Both the position numbers and the translations under genes were made by a program. The notes below the pieces were generated by a model. That model made no database searches and was not told the DNA's origin. It was given only the letters and a program-made list of their open reading frames with translations. 64,000 nucleotides of DNA. Source: Diplonema japonicum. Taxonomy: Eukaryota; Euglenozoa; Diplonemea; Diplonemida; Diplonemidae. The stretch is from NCBI GenBank assembly GCA_964019335.1, contig OZ025750.1, positions 186,001 through 250,000 on the forward strand, read 5' to 3'. Position 1 is the stretch's first letter. Every line of letters starts with the position of its first letter. Below are positions 1-9,702 of this stretch, in pieces.

Positions 1-547
1 AAAATAATCTTTTTCAAAGTGCGAGCGTTTAAAAAAAAAAAAAAAAAAAAAATAGAAAAAGAAGAAAAGAAAAAGGTGATTATATTTTACATGGTACGCC
101 TGGGTCACTGATATCAGGCGGAAAAGGAACGATAAAATAATAAAAAGAGAGAAGAAAGTATTAAAAGAAAAGGGGGGGGGGGTGGGGGGGTTCCCTTCTC
201 CTTCCCCAGAAAAAAAAAAGAAATTGTCAAAATGATAAGGGGGTAACGCAAAAAAAAAAAAAAAAAAAAAAGAAAGAAAAAAAAAAAAGAGAAAGCTTAT
301 TTCCTTATTCACCACCACCCACCCCCCCCCCCCCCCCCCCCGCTTCCCATTTCAAAAAAAAAAAAGAAAGAGTCACTAATGGAGAAACGAAAAAGAATCA
401 AAGAAGACGGGCAAGTCTTCGCAAGCTAGGAGGGGTGGGGGGGGGGGGGGGGGGGGGGCACCATATCCCACTATCTCTCTGATGAGTATAAAACAATATA
501 TCAGGGCCCCTGGAAAAACCCATTTTTTTTTTAAACCCGGGGCCGGT

Positions 548-712
548 GGCTATGTTTGGCAAGAAACGGGGAAACGTTTCCGTTTCCGTTTTCCTTATTT
601 TTTTTCAGATACTTTAGGGATTGCGTATCCTTTTTAAGTGGAAACGTCTTTCCTTCTTAAGAAGCGGCCCCCAAGAAAAAGCTTGGAAATGCGTTTCCTT
701 GCCAACATTGCC
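548..712. mobile_element. MITE-like inverted-repeat element, copy 1
   Basis: The left end reads GGCTATGTTTGGCAAGAAAC and the right end, reverse-complemented, reads GGCAATGTTGGCAAGGAAAC, giving imperfect terminal inverted repeats of about 21 bp. The interior has GTTTCC hexamers, a TTCCTTATT segment and GCTTGGAAA near the right end, all shared with the copy at 17570-17678. There is no coding capacity. I infer a non-autonomous DNA element of about 165 bp; no clear target duplication is visible because the flanks are G/C homopolymers. Confidence 0.6.
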
Positions 713-1132
713 CTGGGGTGGGGGGGGGACCTGATTTTAATATTTTTTTTTTTTATTTTCTAATTCTTGTATTTTTTTTTTTCTTCCAAGTTTTGTTTTG
801 CTCCCCCCGCTCCCCATGTGAGAGAAAATCGAAAAATTTTCTTCTTTTTTTTTTTTTTTTTAAATACTATGTGTGTTTAGTCTTTGTTTTTTTTTTTTTT
901 TTTTTTTTTCGCTTTGTACAATTGCTGCCCCCCCCCCCCCCCCCTCCACCTTTTTTCCTTTTTTTGTTCATTGCATGATTTGAAAGATATACCCTAGGCA
1001 GTATTCTCCTGAAAAAAGAATAGAGAAAGAAAGCAGAAGAGGTACTATATTTTATAGTTGTGAACAAAAAGAAAAATGGAAAAAAAAAGGCCCTACTTAT
1101 ATTTCATAGTTTCTTTTTTTTTTTTTTTTTAT

Positions 1133-1332
1133 NNNNNNNNNNNNNNNNNNNNNNNNNNNNNNNNNNNNNNNNNNNNNNNNNNNNNNNNNNNNNNNNNNNN
1201 NNNNNNNNNNNNNNNNNNNNNNNNNNNNNNNNNNNNNNNNNNNNNNNNNNNNNNNNNNNNNNNNNNNNNNNNNNNNNNNNNNNNNNNNNNNNNNNNNNNN
1301 NNNNNNNNNNNNNNNNNNNNNNNNNNNNNNNN
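1133..1332. other. Assembly gap (200 N)
   Basis: Exactly 200 N follow a T-tract. Open frames drawn across it are artefacts. The round length suggests an estimated rather than measured gap. Confidence 0.99.
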
Positions 1333-1351
1333 AAGCCTCTGGCCGACAGAA

Positions 1352-1394
<43 letters not shown>

Positions 1395-3300
1395 CGACAT
1401 ATTTTCACATATTTTTTTCTGTCACTATTTCTAGGAAACCCGCAAACCGAAAAAAGAAAACAAAGAATAAGAGAAATAAGCCATCAGCCGTTTAATACAG
1501 CTGACAACTGGCAGCTGAAAGTGGTCTTTGAGAATTTTTTTTTTCCCCCCAAAAAAGATTTATTTTAATTTTTTTTTTTTTCTTTGCTTGCGATCTAAGA
1601 ATTTTGAAGAAAAAGAGTTTCAAAAAAAAAAAAAAAAAAAAAGAAAGAAAAAAAAGAAAGAGATACAAAAAGAAAAGGATTCCCCCCCCCCCCTTTTTTT
1701 TTTAAAAGTTGCCGGCATGTGAGTGAACATGAAAGAAAAAAAAAAAGGAAAGGAAAAAAAAAAAAAGAAAGAGGAAAGAAAGAAAAAAGTATATATAAGG
1801 GGGTCCACCCCCCCCCCCCCCCCTCCTCCTCCCCCCTCATGTGCCAACCGTCACGAGTCAGTACCAAAGACGGTGATTTCTTTTTTAAGGTTTTTTATCT
1901 ATTCGAAAAGTGGAAAATAAAGAAGAAGAAACGAAAGCCACGAAAAAAAAAAAAAAGAAACCCCAATTCAACATTGCCATTTTTTTTTGTTATTATTATT
2001 TTTTTTTTTTTTTTAAAGGGATACTGGTATGGAATTCCTTTAACCAAAAAAAAAAAAAAAGTTACTAAGATTTTCTTTCCCTCCTCCCCCCCCCCCCCCC
2101 CCCGTTCTCTTCTACACTACTATTCAATATATTGCATAAAAGTAACGATTAGTGATGACATTACATAACATTGTTGCATGTTTTGAAGAAAGAAAAAAGA
2201 AGACCAGGGCCCCTCCCCGGTATCAAAAAATGAAAATAATCCTCCCGGTTAAAAGCCCCGGCCACTTTTTTTTCTTTTGGGTTTGGCCGCCTCAGGCGAG
2301 CCCTGATCCTTTCGTCACTTGCTTCTTTGACTTTTCCTTTCAAATATATTTTAGGTTTTTTTGAAAAGCCTTTCGAAGATTTTTTTTTGGGGGGGGGGCT
2401 GTTAAAGGAAGAAAAGTGGGGGAAAAGAAAAGCGAAAGAAGAACTGATCCCATTTCCCCCCCCCCCCCCCCACTCCATGTTTTTTTGAGGAGATAGGCTT
2501 CATGGGAGGGGAAATAAATTTATTAAAAAAAAAAAAAAAAAAAACACCGTAATTTTGGATTTTTATAATACGGAAACGAGAAAAAAAAAAGGTTGAATGG
2601 AACTTTTTTTTTCGATTTTTCGAAAAATCGATTTTTTTTTTTTTTGGAACTTTTCCCGAAGAATAGAGACTCTTTAAGAACTTGGCTACTCCAAGGAAAC
2701 TAAGAATTACTACAACCGACGAAAAGAATTCAGATATTTGGAGCCTTTTCCGTTTCATATTAAAGTCTAGATGCGGTGTAATGATTTTTTCCCCCTTTTT
2801 CTTTTTGCTTTTTTAATTCGGTGTCGCTGCTAAACAAAATTTCCCCAGGTCATAGTGCTTTTTTTTTTGTTTTGTTTTTTCACCATATCAAAAGCTTTTT
2901 TTTTTATGGGGGTTCGATGCTGACAGTTGATTCCCCCCAGTCTTGCTTTTTCTTTTACTTTCTGCTCCCCGATGCCGAGAACAAGGAACCTTATGCATGC
3001 ATTTTTCTAAGTTTTCTTACCGCCGTGCGGGGGGAAAAAAGAAAGGAAGAAAAGAAAAGTCATAAGAAATAAAGAAGTATTCATTTTTTAATTTTCTTTT
3101 TTCACTTTACCTCTCTTTGTTTCATCTCCTCCCTTTTTTTTTTTTTTATCCATTTATTTTATTTTTTTTCTCCTCTCCCCCTTTTTTTTTCTTTTTTCTC
3201 TTTTTTCTTTTTCTTTTTTTTTTTTTTTATATTTTATTTCATCTTTCCTATTCTTTCTCCCCGGCAAACAAAACCCCCACGCCGATGCTTTTCTTCTTCT

Positions 3301-3332
<32 letters not shown>

Positions 3333-3450
3333 CCTTCAAATAAAAAAAAAGATTTCTTTATTTTTATTTTATTCCCCTTTCCCCCCTCCCCTTTTTTTTT
3401 ACACACTTTTTTCTAAAAAAAAAAAAAAAGTTTGCAAAAAAAAAAAAAAA

Positions 3451-6071
3451 ATGGTAAGCATCAAGGTTCTCAGCACCTCTCTGGTGCTCATGTGCATTGT
3501 GCTGACAGCGTTCATCTGCACGTTCCTAGCGATAAGCAGCAGTGACGTGGCCCTTGATGACACGAAAGAGTCGCGCGACACCTCCGTCGACTCCTGCTTT
3601 GACGTAGGAGAAGAGTCCGTTCAGAACAGGACAACAGAGTACCTAGATCTCCTTCTGAGTAACGTAGTGGAATATGTGGAACAATTCTTACAGCCGCAAG
3701 TTATGTATGCGAGCGGTGTCGCAAAAGAACTCGAAGCTCAACCGTGGGACACCGTAAAAAACTGGAACTACCACAACCCTGCCAGATACTATTGGGCCAT
3801 GAAACACTTAAGAGACGGTGGCTGCACGTCTGCAGGCATCTACTTACAAAACAACATGGCTATGTTCTACACCGAGGATGTTGCTACAGTTGCAAACCCC
3901 AACGACGGTTATCATGATATTTTCGGATATTTTAACTTCGGTTCGGACCATCCTTCCGGGTGGGGCGGGAACGGGTTGCATTTCTCCGCCAGCGTTGGTG
4001 CTAAAACAGGCCGGCCGATCATTACAAATCCTCTAACCGACATCAACATGAACCAGGACACCTGCAACAAAACATCCCTTGCCTCCAACGGCACAATCCC
4101 CGACGAGCCCTGCACCCGCGGTTGGAGCGCGGACTACTGGTCGTCTCTTACCACATTCCTCTCAACATTAATCGCTCAGGGCGATCAGTTTTGGCTTCCG
4201 ATGCAACCAATCGATACCTACCTAACCATCAACATGCTCACTCCTATATATCATGATGGGTTTCAGTCCGGGTACGTAATAAGCGGTGCCGATCTTCGCC
4301 ATGTCAGTAAGTTTTTAAAGGACATGGACATTGGAGGACCCGTGTATGGGTACCCCTCAAGGAGCAGGATATTTATTACGATTAGAAACCATTGGATGGA
4401 TTACAGTGCAAAGGGGCTGCTGATTGGATCGTCTCACGGAAAGTATGGGGGGGGGGGGGGAAAAAAGAAAAAAAATATTGTAGTGTCACGGCGCCGACAA
4501 CGGTGCTCCCGATCCTCCCGAAAGTGAGCACGGACGACATTGTTAGAAACATCGCGATTCTCAACGAGGAGGAAGAGACCGATCTCGAGGGGCTCGGAAC
4601 GTCGCATAACATGACGGTGTTGAACATTACAACGGACTACGCGCCTCAAGGAGAAGACTTTTTTTACAGGTATTTGGAAATAAAAAAAAAGAAAAAAAAA
4701 AGAAAAAAAAAAAGGGTTGGAATCCTCACCGACGGCCAGGGAACAAACTGGTTCGTCCACGTGGCAATGGACAGAGCGTACATCCTGGGCAGCATAGACA
4801 ACAAGACAGCGGAGACAAAAGAAGCCATCTCTATTGCGGAGAAGAAGGTTGACGACGATCTAGAAGCAGCCCGCAGCCTGCTCTACGCTCTCGTGGCCAT
4901 CTGCGCTGTGGGGTTAATCCTGATCTCCGTGGTGTTCATGATGCGGATCATCCAGCCGCTCGTAGTCCTCGAGAAGGAAATGGCCCTTGTCGCCGTGATG
5001 AAACTGGAAATGGTAGACACATCAAGACCTCTAAGCAGCCTTCAAGAGGTCCGTCTCATGCAAGTCAGCTTCTTACAGATGATAAAGAACCTTGTGGAGT
5101 ACAGGAACTACATGCCGGCGTCTGTTCTTCAAGATGATTCGGAAGTAGAGGACAGCGAGGAACACGAGGTGAGCACGCAGGGTTCGGACAAGGCGAGCCG
5201 TTCGAGTAAGGGAACGAACTCTAAGCGTGACATGTCGTCAAAGCACTCCTCCTCCCAACAGGCGGTGAAACACCACACAATCGGCTTAACAGAGGCAAAA
5301 CACAAAAAAGTAGCTTTACTGTCCTGCAACATGATATCTTTTCTGTCAGAAGTGGAGAGCACCACGGGTTTGCTAAGATTAATATCGGACTATTTATCAA
5401 TGGCGTTAACCCACGTTAAGGCGACGAAGGGCATCCCGGACAGTTTCAGCGGGGACAGGCTGTACGCATCATGGAATGGTGTCCGTCCGTGTTCATCCCA
5501 CAGAACAGCCGCATACAACTGCGCGAAAGAGATCGTGGCCAACCCCATTGGGAGCAAGACGTACTCCATCGGGATCGTGTCTGGCGATGTGAGGTGCGGG
5601 AACATGGGTTGCGATGGGATGAAGAAGTACACGTTCGTCGGGTCGCTTTCATCGTGGGTCCACATCGTGGAACGAATCGGCAGATCGTCAGGATCTGAAA
5701 TTACCATCGACGGACTTGTAAGAGAAGAGGTTGCCAACGTCGCTTTCACCAGGTACATTCAGCACGTAATCTATGAGAAGCACTCTTCGAACAAATTATT
5801 CCTTTTCCAAGCATCTGGGGAGAAGGAGGTTAAGGAGGAGGAGTGGATGTACCAGCTTGAAGCCGGGAACTCAAACGATCCCTACAAGGCGTACAATGTT
5901 AGTTTCCAACAGTTCATGGAGGGCAATGTGGAGGAAGCCGCTGCTACTCTTGAAACAGTCGCGGATGATGGAACGAATGTGATGAAAAAATACAAGGCAA
6001 GGCTTGCCGATGCAGCACAGAATCCTATTCTCTGCGACCCGATAGGTAAAACGGACACGCTGGTTAGCTGA
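3451..6071 (+). CDS. Receptor-type pseudo-cyclase, three exons
   Basis: Exons 3451-4442, 4484-4669 and 4715-6071 join to 845 codons (844 aa). An N-terminal signal-anchor (residues 5-28) is followed by a large N-glycosylatable ectodomain resembling paired Cache sensor domains, a second TM (about 448-470), a HAMP-like linker with the MIIQPL-type exit, a Ser/Lys-rich stretch, and a cyclase-homology domain (about 590-740). That domain matches the second, non-catalytic domain of the six-TM cyclases in this window: it has WNGVRPCSSH and the FVGSLSSWVHIVERI strand-helix but none of the metal-binding aspartates of class III cyclases. It therefore should not make cAMP alone and may act as a sensor or as a partner for active cyclases. 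The C-terminal tail (MEGNVEEAAATLETV) resembles the post-cyclase helical tail of bacterial and trypanosomatid cyclases. The intron joins keep the frame exactly, which supports this model. Confidence 0.8.
4443..4483 (+). other. Mini-intron 1 (41 nt)
   Basis: It begins GTATGGGG, continues as a G-tract then an A-rich tract, and ends TTGTAG. Removing 41 nt moves the reading frame from the upstream to the downstream open frame exactly (phase 2), which neither frame does alone. This is the strongest direct evidence in the window for conventional GT-AG cis-introns of very small size. Confidence 0.85.
4670..4714 (+). other. Mini-intron 2 (45 nt)
   Basis: It begins GTATTTGG, is otherwise almost pure A with scattered G, and ends AAAG. 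Its length is a multiple of three, so the frame stays open if it is retained, but retention would put an unlikely Lys/Arg run in the ectodomain. Splicing restores a smooth sensor-domain sequence (FFYR followed by VGILTD). Confidence 0.75.
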
Positions 6072-6380
6072 GAGATCTGTCTTTCTTTTACAAGGGACTT
6101 TCTTTTTTTTTTTTTTTTCTTCTCTCTAATTCTTTTTTTTTTTGGCCCGGCTGTCATCAGCTATTGCGCAACCAAGCAGCTGCAACTCGCGGCCAAAGAA
6201 AAGAAAAATGAAGTTGACACCCCCCTCCCCCCCATATGTACAATTCCTTTTTGTTCAAGGAACCATTTGTTTTCACAAAAGGAGGTTTCCATCTAACTAT
6301 GAAAAAAGCAAAAAAAAAGAAAAAAAGCGTGTTTTCTCTCTTCTCCCGTCCTTTCTATTTCTCTTTTTTTTTATAGAGAA

Positions 6381-6535
6381 GTGTTCCAAAGCAGGAACTT
6401 CCTTTATCTCATCTCTTTTCTTTTTTTTTTTCTTTTTGCTTGATCATGAAGAAAATAATAAATCTGTTGGCCGTTATCCTTCTACAGGTTAATACTCTAT
6501 GCTGCAAACAACAAATCAACACTAAACTTTTTTTT
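6381..6535 (+). repeat. Dispersed repeat R1, copy 1
   Basis: This shares GTTCCAAxxCAGGAAxxTCCTTTATCTCATCTCT, a T-tract, and CTTCTACAGGTTAA with 12785-12950; the second half also matches 26101-26215 in reverse orientation. It ends in a T-tract. No open frame. It could be a SINE or a truncated LINE tail. The rest of 6072-6615 is low-complexity intergenic sequence. Confidence 0.55.
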
Positions 6536-6615
6536 TTTTTTTGCTGGAACAAGTAAACAAGTTTTTGAAAAGAATTGTTATTGCAAAAAAGAGTAGAGGC
6601 AGTGCACAAACAAAA

Positions 6616-7159
6616 ATGGCTTGCATAGACATCGATCCGTCTGAGTTGTCGGTTATACTGTACCCGGAGGCGCCCACGGCGCCGTCGGACCCCGACTGTG
6701 CCGCCGGGTGAGACCGGGAGCATAAGACGGGTTTCCATTGCCCCAGATGTGGTTGCTGGGCAACGAGGCCTGTCTCAGGCAGGTCCACAAGAAAGATGGG
6801 TCACACCTTCTAAAGGACCTGGGCTCCAGGGGTTGGCTCTGCCCCCGGTGTCTATGGGCGGTCCAGAAGGAGGGCGAGCCTCTGGTTCCCCCGCCAAGGA
6901 GGAGAAACGGTCACCCATCCTGGCGGAGGGGCTGATGGGCGCCTTCAAGGAATTCTTGAGCAGCCCGGGGGCTCAAGAGTCTGGGTCTCGCAGACCAGGA
7001 GGGATCCTCCGACCCCGCAGGTCGAGGAGAAGGCCAAGCAGGCCTAGAAGGAGGCCCTGCCGCAGGCCTAGAAGGAGGCCCTGCCGCAGGCCTGGGAGGG
7101 GGCCAAGCAGGCCAGGCACAAACAATCAGCCGACTCTTTTTTCTTTTCGCGGAATATGA
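6616..7159 (+). pseudogene. Decayed ORF with CPRC zinc-binding pairs
   Basis: A short frame starts MACIDIDPSELS and stops after 31 codons. Different frames downstream then carry GFHCPRCG and GWLCPRCLWAV, paired CxxC motifs separated by a His-containing stretch, followed by a Pro/Arg-rich tail from a 24-bp tandem repeat. The pattern looks like a zinc-binding domain broken by several frameshifts, perhaps from a retroelement ORF1, but I cannot assign a family. Base composition is much more GC-rich than the flanks. Confidence 0.35.
7040..7100 (+). repeat. 24-bp tandem repeat
   Basis: Two perfect copies of a 24-bp unit (starting AGGCCTAGAAGGAGGCCC) plus a partial third. In the frame with the CPRC remnants it encodes Arg/Pro-rich octapeptides. 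Confidence 0.8.
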
Positions 7160-7289
7160 ACTTGGCGCCAAACATTCTATTTTGAAAATAAGGACAAAAA
7201 GATATGGTATCTCGTAGCACTTAACCCCCCCCCCCCCCCCCCCCCCCCCCTCACTATATTTCGCGCTCCACTTTTCTACTTTTTAATAT

Positions 7290-7319
7290 TTCGCTTTTTT
7301 TTTTTTTTTTTTTTTTTAG
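7290..7319 (+). promoter_or_regulatory. Probable trans-splice acceptor, cyclase 1
   Basis: A long T-tract ends in TTTTTAG, 65 nt before the ATG of the first tandem cyclase. Inferred from the recurrent pyrimidine-tract/AG arrangement. Confidence 0.5.
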
Positions 7320-7383
7320 CCGTAAGCTTTTCGCAGGATTGGGGGAAACGAACAAAAGAAGGAAGAGAAAAAGAAAAGAAGAA

Positions 7384-9465
7384 ATGCCATTGGAGAAGTA
7401 CCCCCCGTTCAGCTGGGCAATGCGGCCAGGGGACACACCGCAAGAGATCTACAGCAAAAAGCTAATTCTTGTGCTGGGGGCCTTTAGTTTTTTTACCTTC
7501 TTCAACATGCTCACTATGAAGCTCTATGATGGTGCATACGGCTACGTACTTCTTGCGAACCCGCTGCTGAGAGGTCTGATGTGCTTGCACTGCCTCGGGA
7601 AGTACAGGCCCTCTGTCATCGAGGCCATACTGTATCTTGGGGTCTTTGCGATAATTATGCAGGATTACTATGCCCTTTCTCTGTTCGGGTTTGCGAAGGG
7701 GTGGATTTCTGTTGTTATTTACATCGATATCTGTTTGGTGCTCAGGCTGCCCGACCGTGTCGCGAAGAATATCATCCTCGCCATCATTTGCTGGACGGCC
7801 GTGCGATGGATCGAACACCACTTCCGCTTCGGGCTCCTTGACGCCTCCTTCCTTCCGCCACAGGCCGACGGACGTGAGATTGTAGATGATCTCTACCGCT
7901 GTGGAACCCTTCCCTGTTCTGTCCCCTTCTCGTGGGCTGTGACCAACATCACACTCAGCAGTGGTCTTCTCCTGCTTGACTTCTACTTCACAAGAGGCTT
8001 TGCTTCCAGACTCTTCAAAGAGAGGGACAAGATGGACAAGGTGATCAAAACAGCGGAGCACATTGCCGACTCCCTCTCGAAGTTCGACCTCGCCCGTGCG
8101 GAGTCCGTCATCAACACCTCTGAGCTCCCCGAGCCCATGCACGACGCCTTCAGCAGGATCCTCGACAACCTCCGCAGATACCGCCCCTACCTCCCTGAGG
8201 CCCTGTTCTTGGAGCTGCAGGGTTTCTTTCCTAACAACGATTTGCATATTTCTGCCCCCGGCCTCGTGTCAAAGCGTGTGGCGATGGTGTTCACGACATC
8301 CAGGGGTCGACGGCGACATGGGAGGCATGTCCAGATGGGATGAAGGAGGGGCTTCGGGTTCACAACAATGTGATGCGGGAGTGTGCTGTGGAGTGGAACG
8401 GGTACGAGGTGAAGACGATCGGGGACGCCTTCATGCTCGCCTTCGAGAACACCTGCGATGCTGTGTCCTTCTCCTTGAAGGTTCAGGAGGGCCTTGTTAA
8501 GGCACCGTGGCCTGCAGGACTTCTCCGTCTCGACCACTGTTCCTACAATGACGACGGCCCTTGGTGCGGGCTCCGTGTTCGGATCGGTGTCCACTGTGGT
8601 GAGGTGGATGCACAGCTGAACACCCTGACAGGTAGGTACGACTACTTCGGGAACACTGTGAACAAGGCGGCTCGGATGGAAGGGGCGTGCATTGGTGGAG
8701 CGGTTGCGGTGACACCTGAGGTGATGGAAGAGGTGGAGTACATGCACATAGATGTGGTGGTGATCCCAATGGGGGTGACGAAGCTGAAGGGGATCGAAGG
8801 GTCTGTCAATCCCTTCCTTCTCCTCCCAATGATGTTGAAGAGGAGGCAACCCTTTGTGGAGTCACAACTTCTTTTGGACAACGTTCAGCGAAAGCTAATT
8901 GTCAGTGAACGTTCTATCACATTTGTGAACCGCGCGGACATATTGAAGACAGTCCCCTCGGCTACTGTGTGCAAGGCGGAGGTGCAGCTTGACACGGACA
9001 AAGTATCTGATCTGACGCACATTCTGAACGAGCTTCTTGCGAAGGTGACCCTTTGTGTACGGTGTGGTGATCTCCCTCCAGGGGAGCAGGGTGGCCCTTG
9101 GGTGGAACGCCTCGCGACCCTGCTCCTCTCACGTGGAGAGCGCCTTCACCTTTGTGAAGATGCTACACCGTTCGTATGGGGAAGGGGATGCCACTAATGT
9201 ACATCTCGGGCTGTCGAGCAGCCTCGCACACCACGGGACCCTTGGTGGAGGGAGCCAGCGATTTGTGGCGGTTGTGGGGAGCTGTCTTGGGGTGAGCGAT
9301 GCCCTGTGCACGATGGGGATGCAGAGGGGGCTGTACTGCTTGTATGGGTCGTCGTCCTCGAGCCTGAGGGTCCCTGGGGTGGAGACTTTTCACCTTGATG
9401 GTACTTCTGACTTTTCTGGTCTTATGAACACATATGTTCATGAGGTTGCGGTAAACAGTAGCTGA
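7384..9465 (+). pseudogene. Six-TM two-domain nucleotide cyclase, copy 1 (two indels)
   Basis: The start MPLEKYPPFSWAMRPGD matches copy 2 and is followed by six hydrophobic segments and the RGFASRLFKERDKMD linker. A single T is missing at 8294/8295 inside the catalytic FTDIQGS motif, shifting the frame; an 11-nt loss near 9058 at the start of the second cyclase domain shifts it back. Between them the alternative frame holds an undamaged family sequence, so the lesions are recent or are assembly errors. The N-terminal half resembles copy 2, while the region after the catalytic domain (SERSITFVNRADI) is identical to copy 4 and the tail resembles copy 3, so the gene is a mosaic. As written it cannot give a full-length enzyme. 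Confidence 0.85.
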
Positions 9466-9702
9466 AAACGTGTAATCGACGCAGTGGTACAAAGGTCGTG
9501 AAATAAGACCAGGCCTGCAGATACTGGCGAATAGTACGTCCCTTTTCCGAGGGGCTTACCTTTTACTTCTTTTCATTTTCTTTTTGATAAGTTCTACCTA
9601 AATTGAAAAAAAGAAATGAAGAGAAAGAAAGTGAAGATAGGAGAAGATAGGGAGGGAGGGGAGAAGAATAGAAAGAGAAATTAAAGAAAAAGCGAAACAA
9701 AA

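Larger units (their letters stand above)
1..3450. other. Homopolymer-rich gene-free DNA
   Basis: Runs of A, T, C and G of 10-35 bases alternate with short unique stretches. Every open frame here is made of Lys, Phe, Pro or Gly runs from homopolymers, so I see no gene. The stretch holds one inverted-repeat element (548-712) and an N gap. The last bases before 3451 are T-rich and then A-rich, with a possible trans-splice acceptor AG at 3429-3430. Confidence 0.8.

Noticed and set aside
718-3416. Many open frames of 60-150 codons
   Set aside because: They translate homopolymers (Phe, Lys, Gly, Pro runs) or the N gap and show no domain or composition of real proteins.
4661-4669. TTTTTACAG as an intron 3' splice site
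   Set aside because: The sequence encodes the sensor-domain FFYR, and the intron begins just after it; no matching donor lies upstream in frame.
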